A DNA stretch of 64,000 nucleotides from Bacteroidota bacterium (GCA_021300195.1 JAJTIE010000005.1:124001-188000); one strand, 5' to 3'; counted from the stretch's first letter, positions 18,126-25,814 are shown. The notes: generated by a model not told the origin, from the sequence alone. Numbers and translations: made by a program.

Positions 18126-18363
18126 GGAGCTGGATGAGCAGAATCGCGCCTTCGCCCTGCGCTACCTGAACATAGACCGGCAGCTGGCCCCCTACCCAGA
18201 GGAGGTACCGGATGCAGGGCTGCCCTGGCGCAGTCCCGCTCCTCTCCCGGGCTCAGGCTTATCGGCCAGTCGGTTTGCGTTTGGGGCTGTGCACCGGGGC
18301 ACTGCGCTTCCGGGTGCCTGCCAGGCCTGCCCATGCCCGGTTTTACCCGGTGCCGGGGCATAA
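18118..18363 (+). pseudogene. Decayed duplicate of the glycosyltransferase 3' end
   Basis: From 18118 one frame reads YDEELDEQNRAFALRYLNID, closely matching the tail of the gene just upstream (YHESLGEQNRAFALRYLNID). It then runs through unrelated proline-rich sequence to a TAA at 18361. There is no start codon or catalytic region. The frame differs from that of the intact gene because the repeat offset is 115 bases. This looks like the remnant of a second, related glycosyltransferase left after recombination or deletion. It fills most of the 331-base gap before pckA; the rest holds only the pckA terminator. Confidence 0.75.
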
Positions 18364-18385
18364 AAATAGGGGCCTAAGCCCCTAT
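18361..18385 (-). terminator. Intrinsic terminator of pckA
   Basis: A perfect eight-base-pair stem (ATAGGGGC and GCCCCTAT) with a four-base loop is followed, reading leftward, by TTTTTA. It lies about 70 bases after the pckA stop and is a strong intrinsic terminator. Confidence 0.85.
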
Positions 18386-18456
18386 ACTTTATCTGCTACC
18401 CAAGTGGGGGGTGCGTGTACGATCCTCCGCATTCCTCCTCCTCAGGTACGCTTCCC

Positions 18457-20055
18457 CTAGGCGTTTACTTTCTCCTTGGGGGCAGCTGCCTTGATCTCGT
18501 CGTTGGCGAAATCCTGGTACTTGGCAAAGTTCTTGTTGAAGTGTGCGGCCAGTTCATTGGCCTTGGCGGTATACGCGGCCTTGTCCTTCCAGGTGTTGAT
18601 CGGGGTCAGGATCTCGGTTGGTACCTCTGTGCCGGGTATGGAGGCCGGAACAGGCAGCCCAAAGATGGGATCGGCCTGGTAGCTCACCTTGTCCAGTCGG
18701 CCCTCCAGGGCTGCGGTTATCATGGCGCGTGTGTACTTCAGGCTAATGCGCTGGCCCACGCCATAGGCACCGCCTGTCCAGCCTGTGTTTATCAGCCATA
18801 CGTTCACTTCATTCTGCTCCATCTTTTTGCCCAGCAGCTCGGCGTAGCGCGTGGGGTGCAGGGGCAGAAAGGCAGCGCCAAAGCAGGCAGAGAAGGTGGG
18901 GCTGGGCTCCTTAACGCCCGCCTCGGTGCCGGCCACCTTGGCCGTGTAGCCGCTTATAAAGTGGTACATAGCCTGGCCTTTGGTCAGCTTGCTGATGGGA
19001 GGCAGTACGCCGAAGGCATCCGCCGTTAGCAGGAAGATATTCTGTGGGGTGCCGGCTATGCTGGGCAGCACGGCATTGTCTATATGCTCTATGGGGTAGG
19101 CTACCCGGGTGTTCTCCGTTACGCTACCGTCCTTGTAGTCTACGGTGCGGGTGTTTTCCACAAACTTCGTGTTCTCTACCAGTGCGCCAAACTTGATGGC
19201 ATTCCAGATCTGAGGTTCCTTTTCGGCGCTCAGGTCTATACACTTGGCGTAGCAGCCACCCTCTATGTTGAACACGGTCTTGTCTGTCCACACGTGCTCA
19301 TCATCGCCTATCAGGCCCCGGTTCGGGTCGGCGCTCAGGGTGGTTTTGCCCGTACCGCTCAGGCCGAAGAAGATGGCTACATCTCCATCCTTGCCCTTGT
19401 TGGCGCTACAGTGCATGCTTAGCTGGCCCTTCAGGGGCATCAGGTAGTTCATTACGGTAAAGATGCCCTTCTTCATCTCGCCCGTGTAGGCAGATCCCCC
19501 GATGAGGATCACCCGGCGGGTGAAGTCGATGATGGTGAAGTTGTGCTGGCGCGTGCCATCGCGCTGTGGCTCGGCCAGGAAGGTAGGGGCGCACAGGATG
19601 GTAAAGTTGGGCGCAAAGCCGGCCAGATCCTCCTGCTTGGGCCGAATAAACAGGTTGCTGGCAAACAGGTTGCCCCAGGGCATTTCGTTCACTACCCGCA
19701 CATTGAGGCGGAAGTTAACATCGGCCCCTGCGTATGCATCGCGTATGTACAGGTCTTTGCCCTCCAGGTGCTTTACCACACGCTCGTACAGCGTGTCGAA
19801 TTTGGCCTTCTCAAAGGGTTGGTTAATGTCTCCCCACCATACTTGATCTGCCGTTTGTTCGTCTTTTACCACAAATTTGTCTTTGGGAGAGCGCCCGGTA
19901 AACTCGCCCGTGCTTACCACCAGGCCACCCGTATCGGCCAGTACACCCTGGCCCAGGCGGATGGTGTGCTCTACCAGCTCGGCAGGCGTCAGGTTGTAGA
20001 ACACCTGTTTGGCCGGCTTCAGGCCCAGGTAGGCGGTCAATTTATCACTACTCAT
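18457..20055 (-). CDS. pckA: Phosphoenolpyruvate carboxykinase (ATP)
   Basis: PckA converts oxaloacetate and ATP to phosphoenolpyruvate, CO2 and ADP, the first step of gluconeogenesis. The 532 residues match the ATP-dependent family in length. They contain the RSPKDKF segment near residue 55, the kinase loop GLSGTGKTTLSADPNR at about 229-244, and IGDDEHVW directly after it. The late motif LINTGWTGGAYGVGQRISL is also present. It stands alone with a terminator (18361-18385) and a predicted promoter more than 200 bases upstream, implying a long leader. Confidence 0.97.
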   Translation of the reverse strand: MSSDKLTAYLGLKPAKQVFYNLTPAELVEHTIRLGQGVLADTGGLVVSTGEFTGRSPKDKFVVKDEQTADQVWWGDINQPFEKAKFDTLYERVVKHLEGKDLYIRDAYAGADVNFRLNVRVVNEMPWGNLFASNLFIRPKQEDLAGFAPNFTILCAPTFLAEPQRDGTRQHNFTIIDFTRRVILIGGSAYTGEMKKGIFTVMNYLMPLKGQLSMHCSANKGKDGDVAIFFGLSGTGKTTLSADPNRGLIGDDEHVWTDKTVFNIEGGCYAKCIDLSAEKEPQIWNAIKFGALVENTKFVENTRTVDYKDGSVTENTRVAYPIEHIDNAVLPSIAGTPQNIFLLTADAFGVLPPISKLTKGQAMYHFISGYTAKVAGTEAGVKEPSPTFSACFGAAFLPLHPTRYAELLGKKMEQNEVNVWLINTGWTGGAYGVGQRISLKYTRAMITAALEGRLDKVSYQADPIFGLPVPASIPGTEVPTEILTPINTWKDKAAYTAKANELAAHFNKNFAKYQDFANDEIKAAAPKEKVNA

Positions 20056-20298
20056 AGACTTGAACTTTTTTGTCTTTTATATTAAACAGTATGGGTGAAA
20101 TGTAAACAAGAGGTAGGCGGCGCTTCGTATGTTTCTTGTACACAGCGTACGGTTTGCCGCGTCTTTTTCAATTTGCTGGCCTGGTTCGGGGCTGTGTTTC
20201 TACGTTTGTTGGGTCCGTATCAGTGCCCGCTTTATTTTTGTCCGATACTTTGAAACGCGCTAAAAAAATCTTGATAATCGCTTCGTAAAATAAAGTGC
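20056..20298 (-). promoter_or_regulatory. Predicted long 5' leader of pckA
   Basis: The only perfect -33/-7 promoter pointing at pckA lies at 20299-20330, which would give a leader of about 240 bases. The leader holds an imperfect stem with arms at 20117-20121 (GCGGC) and 20156-20160 (GCCGC) and a second inner CGTA/TACG pair. The 290-base gap has no gene that I can see. On the opposite strand the same stem is followed by CTTTTT, so it could instead end a rightward transcript. I did not recognise a known riboswitch. Confidence 0.4.
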
Positions 20299-20330
20299 CA
20301 AAGATACGAGCTTTCGCACTGCCAAGCAAA
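20299..20330 (-). promoter_or_regulatory. Promoter reading towards pckA
   Basis: Read leftward this is TTTG, 20 bases, then TATCTTTG, a full Bacteroidota -33/-7 match. It lies between the divergent genes pckA and rsmE, just before the rsmE start. Confidence 0.6.
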
Positions 20331-20345
20331 CGACGAAAAGGGGCT

Positions 20346-21041
20346 ATGCAATACTTCTACATACAGTACCGGCCGGGCCAGGGCTGGTTTCTTGCCGAGC
20401 CGGAGCTGGGGCACTGCTACCGTGTGCTGCGCCACCGGGCGGGGGATGAGGTGCCAGCGGTGGATGGCAGTGGGCATCGCTTTCGCATCCGGCTGGGCGG
20501 GCAGGGCGAGGCGGTGGAGGTGCTGGCGCAGCAGGCCGACCCCGCCGAGCACTATGGTGAGGTAGCCCTGATGTTCCCGCTCCTCAAAAAGCGTGAATCC
20601 ATCGAGTGGCTGGTAGAGAAGGCCACCGAGCTGGGCGCCACCGCCCTGCACCCCGTGCGCACCGAGCGCTGCGAGCGCCGAGACCTGGGCGCGGAGCGCC
20701 TGGAGCGAATCCTGCTGGCGGCCATGAAGCAGTGTGGCCGTAGCCGCATGCCACAGCTGCATCCCCTGAAGTCCTTTACCCATTTTATAGCGGGGCCCTT
20801 GCCCGATCTGTGCTTCCTGCCACACCTGGAGGCTGCCCAGCCACTGGCAGCCCACCGCCAGGCACTGGCTACCCGGGATGTGCTTTTTGCCATTGGCCCA
20901 GAGGGAGACTTCAGCCCCGCAGAGGTGCGGGCTGCCGAGGCGGTGGGCTTCCGCTCGGTGCGGATGGGCCAGCACCGCCTGCGGGCCGAGACTGCCGCTG
21001 CCTATGCCCTCAGCGTGATCAAAACCGAAAAAGGCTACTAG
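20346..21041 (+). CDS. rsmE: 16S rRNA (uracil-1498-N3)-methyltransferase
   Basis: RsmE methylates N3 of U1498 in 16S rRNA using S-adenosylmethionine. The 231 residues have the family layout: an N-terminal PUA-like domain (GHCYRVLRHRAGD) and then a SPOUT knot domain. That domain includes RTERCERRDLG, IGPEGDFSPAEVRAAEA and RMGQHRLRAETAAAYAL, the methyl-donor pocket. I took the ATG at 20346, which gives the normal RsmE N-terminus; the earlier in-frame ATG at 20295 lies across the pckA promoter. It is followed 69 bases later by a TetR-family gene. Confidence 0.95.
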   Translation: MQYFYIQYRPGQGWFLAEPELGHCYRVLRHRAGDEVPAVDGSGHRFRIRLGGQGEAVEVLAQQADPAEHYGEVALMFPLLKKRESIEWLVEKATELGATALHPVRTERCERRDLGAERLERILLAAMKQCGRSRMPQLHPLKSFTHFIAGPLPDLCFLPHLEAAQPLAAHRQALATRDVLFAIGPEGDFSPAEVRAAEAVGFRSVRMGQHRLRAETAAAYALSVIKTEKGY

Positions 21042-21110
21042 TGGCCCAGCGGAACCATTTGGGGTGCGCAGCGCGTATTCATCTCGTAGCCCGGTTGTTT
21101 GCAGCAAATT

Positions 21111-21701
21111 ATGGCACGTACAAAGGAGTTTGACAAAGAGCAGGTGCTGGATAGAGCCATGCATCTCTTTTGGCAGAAGGGCTACCACGCCACCTCGGTG
21201 CAGGACCTGGTAGAGGGGCTGGGTATCAGTCGCAGTAGTATGTACGACACCTTTGGCGACAAGGATAGCCTGTTCTCCGCCGCGCTGAGCCGGTACGTAG
21301 GCGGTTTTGACCCCCTACCGCTGGGTGCAGATGCGGGCCTGCGGGCCAACCTGCGGGCCCTGCTGATGGCCGTGGCCAGTGGCGTACCTGCTGGGCCCGC
21401 AGCACCCGGAAACTGCATGAAGGGCTGCTTTCTGGTAAACACGGCCGTGGAGCTGGCCCCCGAGCGGCCCGAGGTGCGGGCCCGAATGGCCGAAAACTTG
21501 CAGTCATTTGTAGCACGCTTTGTGCCCCTCTTTCAGGCAGCGCGGCACGAGGGGACAATAGCCCCCCACTTCCATCCAGAGGTGGCGGCGCAGCTGCTGT
21601 TTACCCTGATGGAGGGCCTGGCCGTCCAGTCTCGTGCTGGCATACCCGCCGCCACGCTGGCCCGGCAGGTAGATCAGCTGGAGGCAATGATCTTCGCTTA
21701 G
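21111..21701 (+). CDS. TetR/AcrR family transcriptional regulator
   Basis: The 196-residue protein has an N-terminal helix-turn-helix (GYHATSVQDLVEGLGISRSS, then MYDTFGDKDSLF) at about 20-60. This is the classic TetR DNA-binding pattern. The ligand-binding half contains GNCMKGCFLVNTAVELAP, typical of the subgroup related to TetR regulators of oxidoreductase or efflux genes. The ATG at 21111 is preferred over one at 21099. It lies 86 bases before a photolyase gene on the same strand, and two perfect ten-base palindromes lie between them. Its ligand is unknown; it may control itself and the photolyase. Confidence 0.9.
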   Translation: MARTKEFDKEQVLDRAMHLFWQKGYHATSVQDLVEGLGISRSSMYDTFGDKDSLFSAALSRYVGGFDPLPLGADAGLRANLRALLMAVASGVPAGPAAPGNCMKGCFLVNTAVELAPERPEVRARMAENLQSFVARFVPLFQAARHEGTIAPHFHPEVAAQLLFTLMEGLAVQSRAGIPAATLARQVDQLEAMIFA

Positions 21702-21720
21702 CAGCGCAGCTCTGGTAGCC

Positions 21721-21753
21721 AAAGGCCTTTTCCAGGAAACCGAACGGCGCCGT
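21721..21753 (+). promoter_or_regulatory. Two palindromes between the TetR gene and the photolyase gene
   Basis: AAAGGCCTTT (21721-21730) and ACGGCGCCGT (21744-21753) are both perfect ten-base palindromes separated by 13 bases. Their position fits operators for a dimeric repressor, but this is inference. Confidence 0.3.
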
Positions 21754-21787
21754 CGGCTGTTGGCATGCGCGTACCCCATCCGCTACC

Positions 21788-23110
21788 ATGATCTATTTCT
21801 GGCATCGCCGAGACCTGCGTATAGCCGACAATGCAGGCCTATACCACGCACTAAGGGCCGCAAAGGAATCTGGCAGGCAGGTGCAGCCGGTTTTTATCTT
21901 CGACACGGATATTCTGGACGCGCTACCTAGGCGAGATGCGCGGGTACTCTTTATCCACCAGGCGCTAGCTAGCCTGGCTGCGCAGTACCGTGCGCTGGGG
22001 TGTAGCCTGTGGCTGGGCCACGGAAAGCCGGAGGAGGTATGGCGGCAATGGCTGCACCCGGGCGGCCCGCCCCCCCTTATTTACACCAACGAGGACTATG
22101 AGCCCTATGCCCGCCGGCGCGACCAGCAGATCCACCGGCTGGCCGGGCAGCAGGGTGGGGCCCTGAGGCTGGTGAAGGACCAGGTGCTGCTGCACAAGGA
22201 CGAGGTGCTGAGCAAGACGGGGAACCGGCCCTACACGGTCTTTACCCCCTATAGTCGCCAGTGGCGGGCCGTGCTTACCCCCTTTCACCTAAAGGCCTAC
22301 CCCACCGAGCGCTACACCGCCTATCTGGCCCCCGGCACCACCGCTGCCTGGCCCCTGCCCAGCCTGCAGACGCTGGGGTTCGAGTTTTTTTCCTTTCCAT
22401 TTCCGCCCGCCTCGGTGCCCGATGTGTGCCTGAGCCAGTACAAGGCGCTGCGAGACCTGCCCGCTGCAGCGGGTACCAGCCGGCTGGGGGTGCACCTGCG
22501 CTTTGGCACCCTCAGCATACGGGCCCTGGCCCGGCAGGCACAGGGCCTCAGCGATACCTTTGTGAACGAACTGATATGGCGAGACTTCTATGCCATGATC
22601 CTGTACCACTACCCGCAGGTGGTGCACAGCAGCTTCCGGCCCGCCTACGATGCAATACCCTGGCGGGAGGACGAGGCCGACTATGACCGCTGGTGTGCCG
22701 GCACCACCGGCTACCCCCTGGTAGATGCGGGCATGCGCCAGCTGAACGAAACCGGCTATATGCACAACCGGGTGCGCATGCTGGTGGCCAGCTTCCTGTG
22801 TAAGCACCTGCTGATAGACTGGCGCAGGGGCGAGCACTATTTTGCCCAAAAGCTGCTGGACTACGACCTGGCTAGCAACAACGGGGGCTGGCAGTGGGCT
22901 GCCGGAACCGGCTGCGATGCCGCCCCCTACTTTCGCATCTTCAACCCCGATGCCCAGCTACAGAAGTTTGACCCCCAGGCTGAGTATGTGCGGCGCTGGC
23001 TGCCCGAGTGGGGCACCACCCGGTACCCAAAGCCTATGGTAGTGCATGCCCAGGCCCGCCAGCGTGCCCTGGAGGTGTATAAAAAAGCCCTGAATCGGAA
23101 GCCCCTATAG
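21788..23110 (+). CDS. phr: Deoxyribodipyrimidine photolyase
   Basis: This is a light-driven DNA repair flavoprotein of the class I photolyase/cryptochrome family. The 440 residues begin with the antenna domain (WHRRDLRIADNAGL). The FAD-binding half has DRWCAGTTGYPLVDAGMRQL, YMHNRVRMLVASFLCK and DLASNNGGWQWAAGTGCDA. These keep the tryptophan and asparagine residues that cyclobutane-dimer photolyases use around FAD, so repair is more likely than a signalling role. The stop codon sits inside a nested terminator hairpin. A TetR regulator precedes it, and a carotenoid operon lies 10 kb away, both consistent with light exposure. Confidence 0.95.
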   Translation: MIYFWHRRDLRIADNAGLYHALRAAKESGRQVQPVFIFDTDILDALPRRDARVLFIHQALASLAAQYRALGCSLWLGHGKPEEVWRQWLHPGGPPPLIYTNEDYEPYARRRDQQIHRLAGQQGGALRLVKDQVLLHKDEVLSKTGNRPYTVFTPYSRQWRAVLTPFHLKAYPTERYTAYLAPGTTAAWPLPSLQTLGFEFFSFPFPPASVPDVCLSQYKALRDLPAAAGTSRLGVHLRFGTLSIRALARQAQGLSDTFVNELIWRDFYAMILYHYPQVVHSSFRPAYDAIPWREDEADYDRWCAGTTGYPLVDAGMRQLNETGYMHNRVRMLVASFLCKHLLIDWRRGEHYFAQKLLDYDLASNNGGWQWAAGTGCDAAPYFRIFNPDAQLQKFDPQAEYVRRWLPEWGTTRYPKPMVVHAQARQRALEVYKKALNRKPL

Positions 23111-23130
23111 AGGGCTTTTAGGGCTTTTTT
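23081..23130 (+). terminator. Nested terminator overlapping the photolyase stop
   Basis: An outer stem pairs AAAAAAGCCCT (23081-23091, inside the coding sequence) with AGGGCTTTTTT (23120-23130), a perfect eleven-base match. An inner stem pairs AAGCCC (23099-23104) with GGGCTT (23112-23117). The outer arm ends in six T, as intrinsic terminators do. Confidence 0.75.
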
Positions 23131-23131
23131 C

Positions 23132-23139
23132 TACCTTTG
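23132..23139 (+). promoter_or_regulatory. -7 promoter element of the DUF3078 gene
   Basis: TACCTTTG, a perfect TAnnTTTG, lies directly after the photolyase terminator and 32 bases before the next ATG, giving a leader of about 25 bases. Confidence 0.6.
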
Positions 23140-23171
23140 ACGCCTACTACTTATTTACCCCGTTTATTGCT

Positions 23172-24185
23172 ATGAACCGCAGCCTCCTGCTCACCCTGCT
23201 CCTGTTCCTTGCCTGCCACACAGCCTGGGCCCAGGTAAAGGAAGAAGACCTGGTACCCAGTTCCGAGGAACAGAAGAGATCGGAAACGGTAAGCCTAAGC
23301 GATAAGCTGGTGATAGGTGCAGACACCCTGCAAGGCTGGAAAACGGGTGCCTCGCTGGGCATCAACTTTAGCCAGACCAGTGTGTCCAACTGGCAGAGTG
23401 GGGCGCAGAACAACCTTGCCTTCAATGCGGTTACGGGCATGTATGCCAAGTACAACCGAAACAATTTTTTCTGGCATACCTTGTTCGACGGCAGTTACGG
23501 CCTTACTCGTAACGAAGGACAGAGCACCCGGAAGGCCAATGACTACTGGGAGATGAACACCAACCTGGGTAGATTCCTGGATGCCAAAAGAACCTGGGCG
23601 GCTGTGGGCTTTGCCGAAGCGATCAGCCAGTTTACCCCCGGCTACGACTATGAGGTAGACCCCGACGGAAAAAGCTACAACAGTGCCTTTATGGCCCCTG
23701 GCTACCTGATGCAAGGGGTGGGCCTGGCCTATGAGTATAGCAAAGACCCCATCAGCCTGAGCGGCCGCTTAAGCCCCGCCACCGCCCGGCAGATCGTGGT
23801 GATGGACCCCGTGCTGGACGAAACCGAATATGGCCTGGATAGCGGCGATGTGGCCAAACTAGAGTTTGGTGCCAGCTTTCGCCTGAACTACAACCAAAAG
23901 ATAAACAAGACCACAAACCTGGAGAGCCGCCTGATACTTTTTACAGACTACCTGGAGGATGCCGGAAACGTGTATGTAAACTGGCGGAGCAAGCTGGATA
24001 TGAAGGTAACCAAGATTATCAGTATCAACCTGTTGCTCCACCTCATCTACGACCCGCAAAAGGACTTTACGCTGGAAACCGAGAAACAGCCCGACGGAAC
24101 CGAGAAGCCTACACGTGTAGGCCCCGTGCTACAGTACCTGCAAAACCTCGGTGTTGGGGTTAGCTTCAACCTGAGCAATCGCTAG
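23172..24185 (+). CDS. DUF3078 family outer-membrane-like protein
   Basis: The 337-residue protein has a signal peptide ending near AWAQ (residue 18). After it come alternating polar and hydrophobic strands typical of an outer-membrane barrel. The segment GASLGINFSQTSVSNWQSGAQN is the hallmark of DUF3078, a family found widely in Bacteroidota with no assigned function. It ends with aromatic-poor LGVGVSFNLSNR, a plausible final strand. It has its own promoter and terminator, so it is a single-gene unit. A structural or porin-like role is a guess. Confidence 0.9.
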   Translation: MNRSLLLTLLLFLACHTAWAQVKEEDLVPSSEEQKRSETVSLSDKLVIGADTLQGWKTGASLGINFSQTSVSNWQSGAQNNLAFNAVTGMYAKYNRNNFFWHTLFDGSYGLTRNEGQSTRKANDYWEMNTNLGRFLDAKRTWAAVGFAEAISQFTPGYDYEVDPDGKSYNSAFMAPGYLMQGVGLAYEYSKDPISLSGRLSPATARQIVVMDPVLDETEYGLDSGDVAKLEFGASFRLNYNQKINKTTNLESRLILFTDYLEDAGNVYVNWRSKLDMKVTKIISINLLLHLIYDPQKDFTLETEKQPDGTEKPTRVGPVLQYLQNLGVGVSFNLSNR

Positions 24186-24232
24186 TAACACCCAAGAGCC
24201 TTAGGCTTTGTTCCCGGATTGGTACTAAAAGT

Positions 24233-24261
24233 AAGCCCGCATCTGCGGGCTTGCTTTTTTT
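24233..24261. terminator. Bidirectional terminator between the DUF3078 gene and nuoK
   Basis: AAGCCCGC and GCGGGCTT form a perfect eight-base-pair stem with an ATCT loop, followed rightward by GCTTTTTTT. It lies between convergent genes. A second smaller hairpin, AGCC-TTA-GGCT, precedes it by about 25 bases. Confidence 0.8.
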
Positions 24262-24553
24262 AGCCCTGCAAATCTTTCCGCTCATACACATCCGCACTGC
24301 GGAAGCGGCGGTACAGATTGAGGATCAGGGCTAGCCCCACGGCTGCCTCTGCCGCTGCCACCACGATGATGGCCAGTGCCATCATTTGCCCATCCAGCCG
24401 CTGGGGGTACCGCTCATTAAAGTGCACAAAGTTCAGGGCGGCTCCATTCAGGATCAGCTCAATACCCAGCAGCATGGCCACGGCCTGCCTGCGCGTGATG
24501 GCCAGGAAGAGGCCAGCCGAAAACAGCAGGCAGGCTAGGGTAAACAGATTCAT
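24260..24553 (-). CDS. nuoK: NADH-quinone oxidoreductase subunit K
   Basis: NuoK is a small membrane subunit of complex I with three helices that take part in the proton path. The 97 residues contain the two family glutamates, one in MLLGIELILNGAALNF (helix 2) and one in VVAAAEAAVGLAL (helix 3). Length is close to the usual 100. It overlaps nuoJ by four bases (ATGA). It is the last gene of this cluster, ending at a terminator, so nuoLMN are not on the same transcript. Confidence 0.96.
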   Translation of the reverse strand: MNLFTLACLLFSAGLFLAITRRQAVAMLLGIELILNGAALNFVHFNERYPQRLDGQMMALAIIVVAAAEAAVGLALILNLYRRFRSADVYERKDLQG

Positions 24554-25026
24554 CGGCGGCTAAGATAGGCGGCACCCAGCAGGGCTGCAAGCAGCAGCAC
24601 GCTGAGTAGTTCAAAGGGCAGTACATAGTCGGTAACCAGCGCATAGCCCAGCTGCTGGGCGTTTTGTGCCATCAGGTCGTGGGGCACCGGGGTTTCCGGG
24701 CCGGGGAAATGAGTGAGCAGGATGCCAAGCACCCCCAGGGCCAGCAGGGCGGCAGGCAGCTGTAGCAGGCGGCCGGTGGCCGGTGCCTCGTCCGGTAGGG
24801 CGGGTAGGGCGGTGAGCATGCCCCCAAAGATCATCAGCACCAGCACCCCGCCCACATACACCAGTACCTGCGCTGCGGCCAGGAAAGGGGCCGAGGCCCA
24901 TACATACAGGGCCGCCTGGGCAATGAGCACGAAAAAAAGCGCAAAGGCCGACTGCACCAGCTGGCGGCTATACAGCATGTAGGCCAGGGCCGCGCACAGC
25001 AGGCCGGCAAATAGGTAGAGCATCAT
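24550..25026 (-). CDS. nuoJ: NADH-quinone oxidoreductase subunit J
   Basis: NuoJ is a membrane subunit of complex I. The 158 residues carry five hydrophobic helices and the conserved VLVYVGGVLVLMIFGGM segment of helix 3, whose pi-bulge is important in coupling. Length is at the short end of the family. The start overlaps the nuoI stop by four bases, and its own end overlaps nuoK, so the three genes are translationally coupled. Confidence 0.95.
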   Translation of the reverse strand: MMLYLFAGLLCAALAYMLYSRQLVQSAFALFFVLIAQAALYVWASAPFLAAAQVLVYVGGVLVLMIFGGMLTALPALPDEAPATGRLLQLPAALLALGVLGILLTHFPGPETPVPHDLMAQNAQQLGYALVTDYVLPFELLSVLLLAALLGAAYLSRR

Positions 25027-25814
25027 GGGGCGGTACTGTCTGGGGTGGATGTGCCCGGCATACCCGGTGCGGGTGGGGTGGGGGGCTTCAGGCCCGGCGG
25101 GGGCCCGGCCGGCGGTTTGCCCGCGGGGCTGGGAGGTTTCAGTCCGGGTGGGGGTGCCACGGGCGGCTTTGTGCCTGGCGGCGGCCCTACGGGCGGGCGG
25201 GCGGGTGGGGTGGTGCCGGGTTCGGCCTGGGGGGCAGGCGGGGTGGCAGCGGCGGCCTTTGCCTGCTTTATAGCGGCCTCATGTGCGGCCAGGGCAGCCT
25301 CCTTCTCTTGGGTTTGCTCGGGGCTCAGGTTGCCAAAGTGGTACAGGAAGTTTTCTCGGTCATACTCCGCATAGTCATACACCTTGGTCATTAGCAGGCA
25401 CTCGGTAGGGCACACTATGGTGCACAGGCCGCAGTAGCAGCACTTGGCCATATCAATGTCGAAGGTGGGGAGGTAGAAGCGTTTTTTGCTGCCGTCGCTG
25501 GTGGTGCCCAGGTCTTCCACGGCCTTCACCTTCTCTATGGTGATGCAGTCTACGGGGCATATACGGGCACATTGGTCGCACACAATACAGTCCTCCGTCT
25601 CCATGTGCAGGCGGTAGCGCCCCACATCGGGCACCGGTATCTGCTCGCGCGGATACTGTATGGTAACCAGGCCGGTGGACTGCCGGAAGTAGCGGTCGTC
25701 TTCGGCCCCCGTGGGCATGCGGCGCTGCCCGCTGGCACGCAGATGCTGCCAGCTGAGCCGGAAGCCCTGGCGGAGGGCTACCATGGCATGCGCAATGTCT
25801 TTCCAGTACCCCAT
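25023..25814 (-). CDS. nuoI: NADH-quinone oxidoreductase subunit I with a proline-rich tail
   Basis: NuoI carries iron-sulphur clusters N6a and N6b, passing electrons towards quinone. Two ferredoxin motifs are intact: C76-x2-C79-x2-C82-x3-CP and C125-x2-C128-x2-C131-x3-CP. The normal domain ends near residue 185. A further 73 residues (191-263) are mostly proline, glycine and alanine with PPPG-KPP repeats, which is unusual for this subunit. I chose the ATG at 25814, preceded by AAGGAG, over one at 25892 that would start almost at the next gene and ahead of a -7 element. nuoA to nuoH are not in this window. Confidence 0.95.
   Translation of the reverse strand: MGYWKDIAHAMVALRQGFRLSWQHLRASGQRRMPTGAEDDRYFRQSTGLVTIQYPREQIPVPDVGRYRLHMETEDCIVCDQCARICPVDCITIEKVKAVEDLGTTSDGSKKRFYLPTFDIDMAKCCYCGLCTIVCPTECLLMTKVYDYAEYDRENFLYHFGNLSPEQTQEKEAALAAHEAAIKQAKAAAATPPAPQAEPGTTPPARPPVGPPPGTKPPVAPPPGLKPPSPAGKPPAGPPPGLKPPTPPAPGMPGTSTPDSTAP
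25026..25244 (-). repeat. Low-complexity repeat encoding the NuoI proline tail
   Basis: This GC-rich stretch encodes repeated proline-glycine units such as GPPPGTKPP, APPPGLKPP and GPPPGLKPP. The units are similar at the DNA level, so repeat number could change by slippage or unequal exchange without moving the frame when whole units are lost. Confidence 0.7.

Noticed and set aside
20232-21188. Long open frame opposite rsmE on the other strand (318 codons)
   Set aside because: It lies wholly over the clear rsmE gene and its composition is that of an antisense shadow; no family features or start site.
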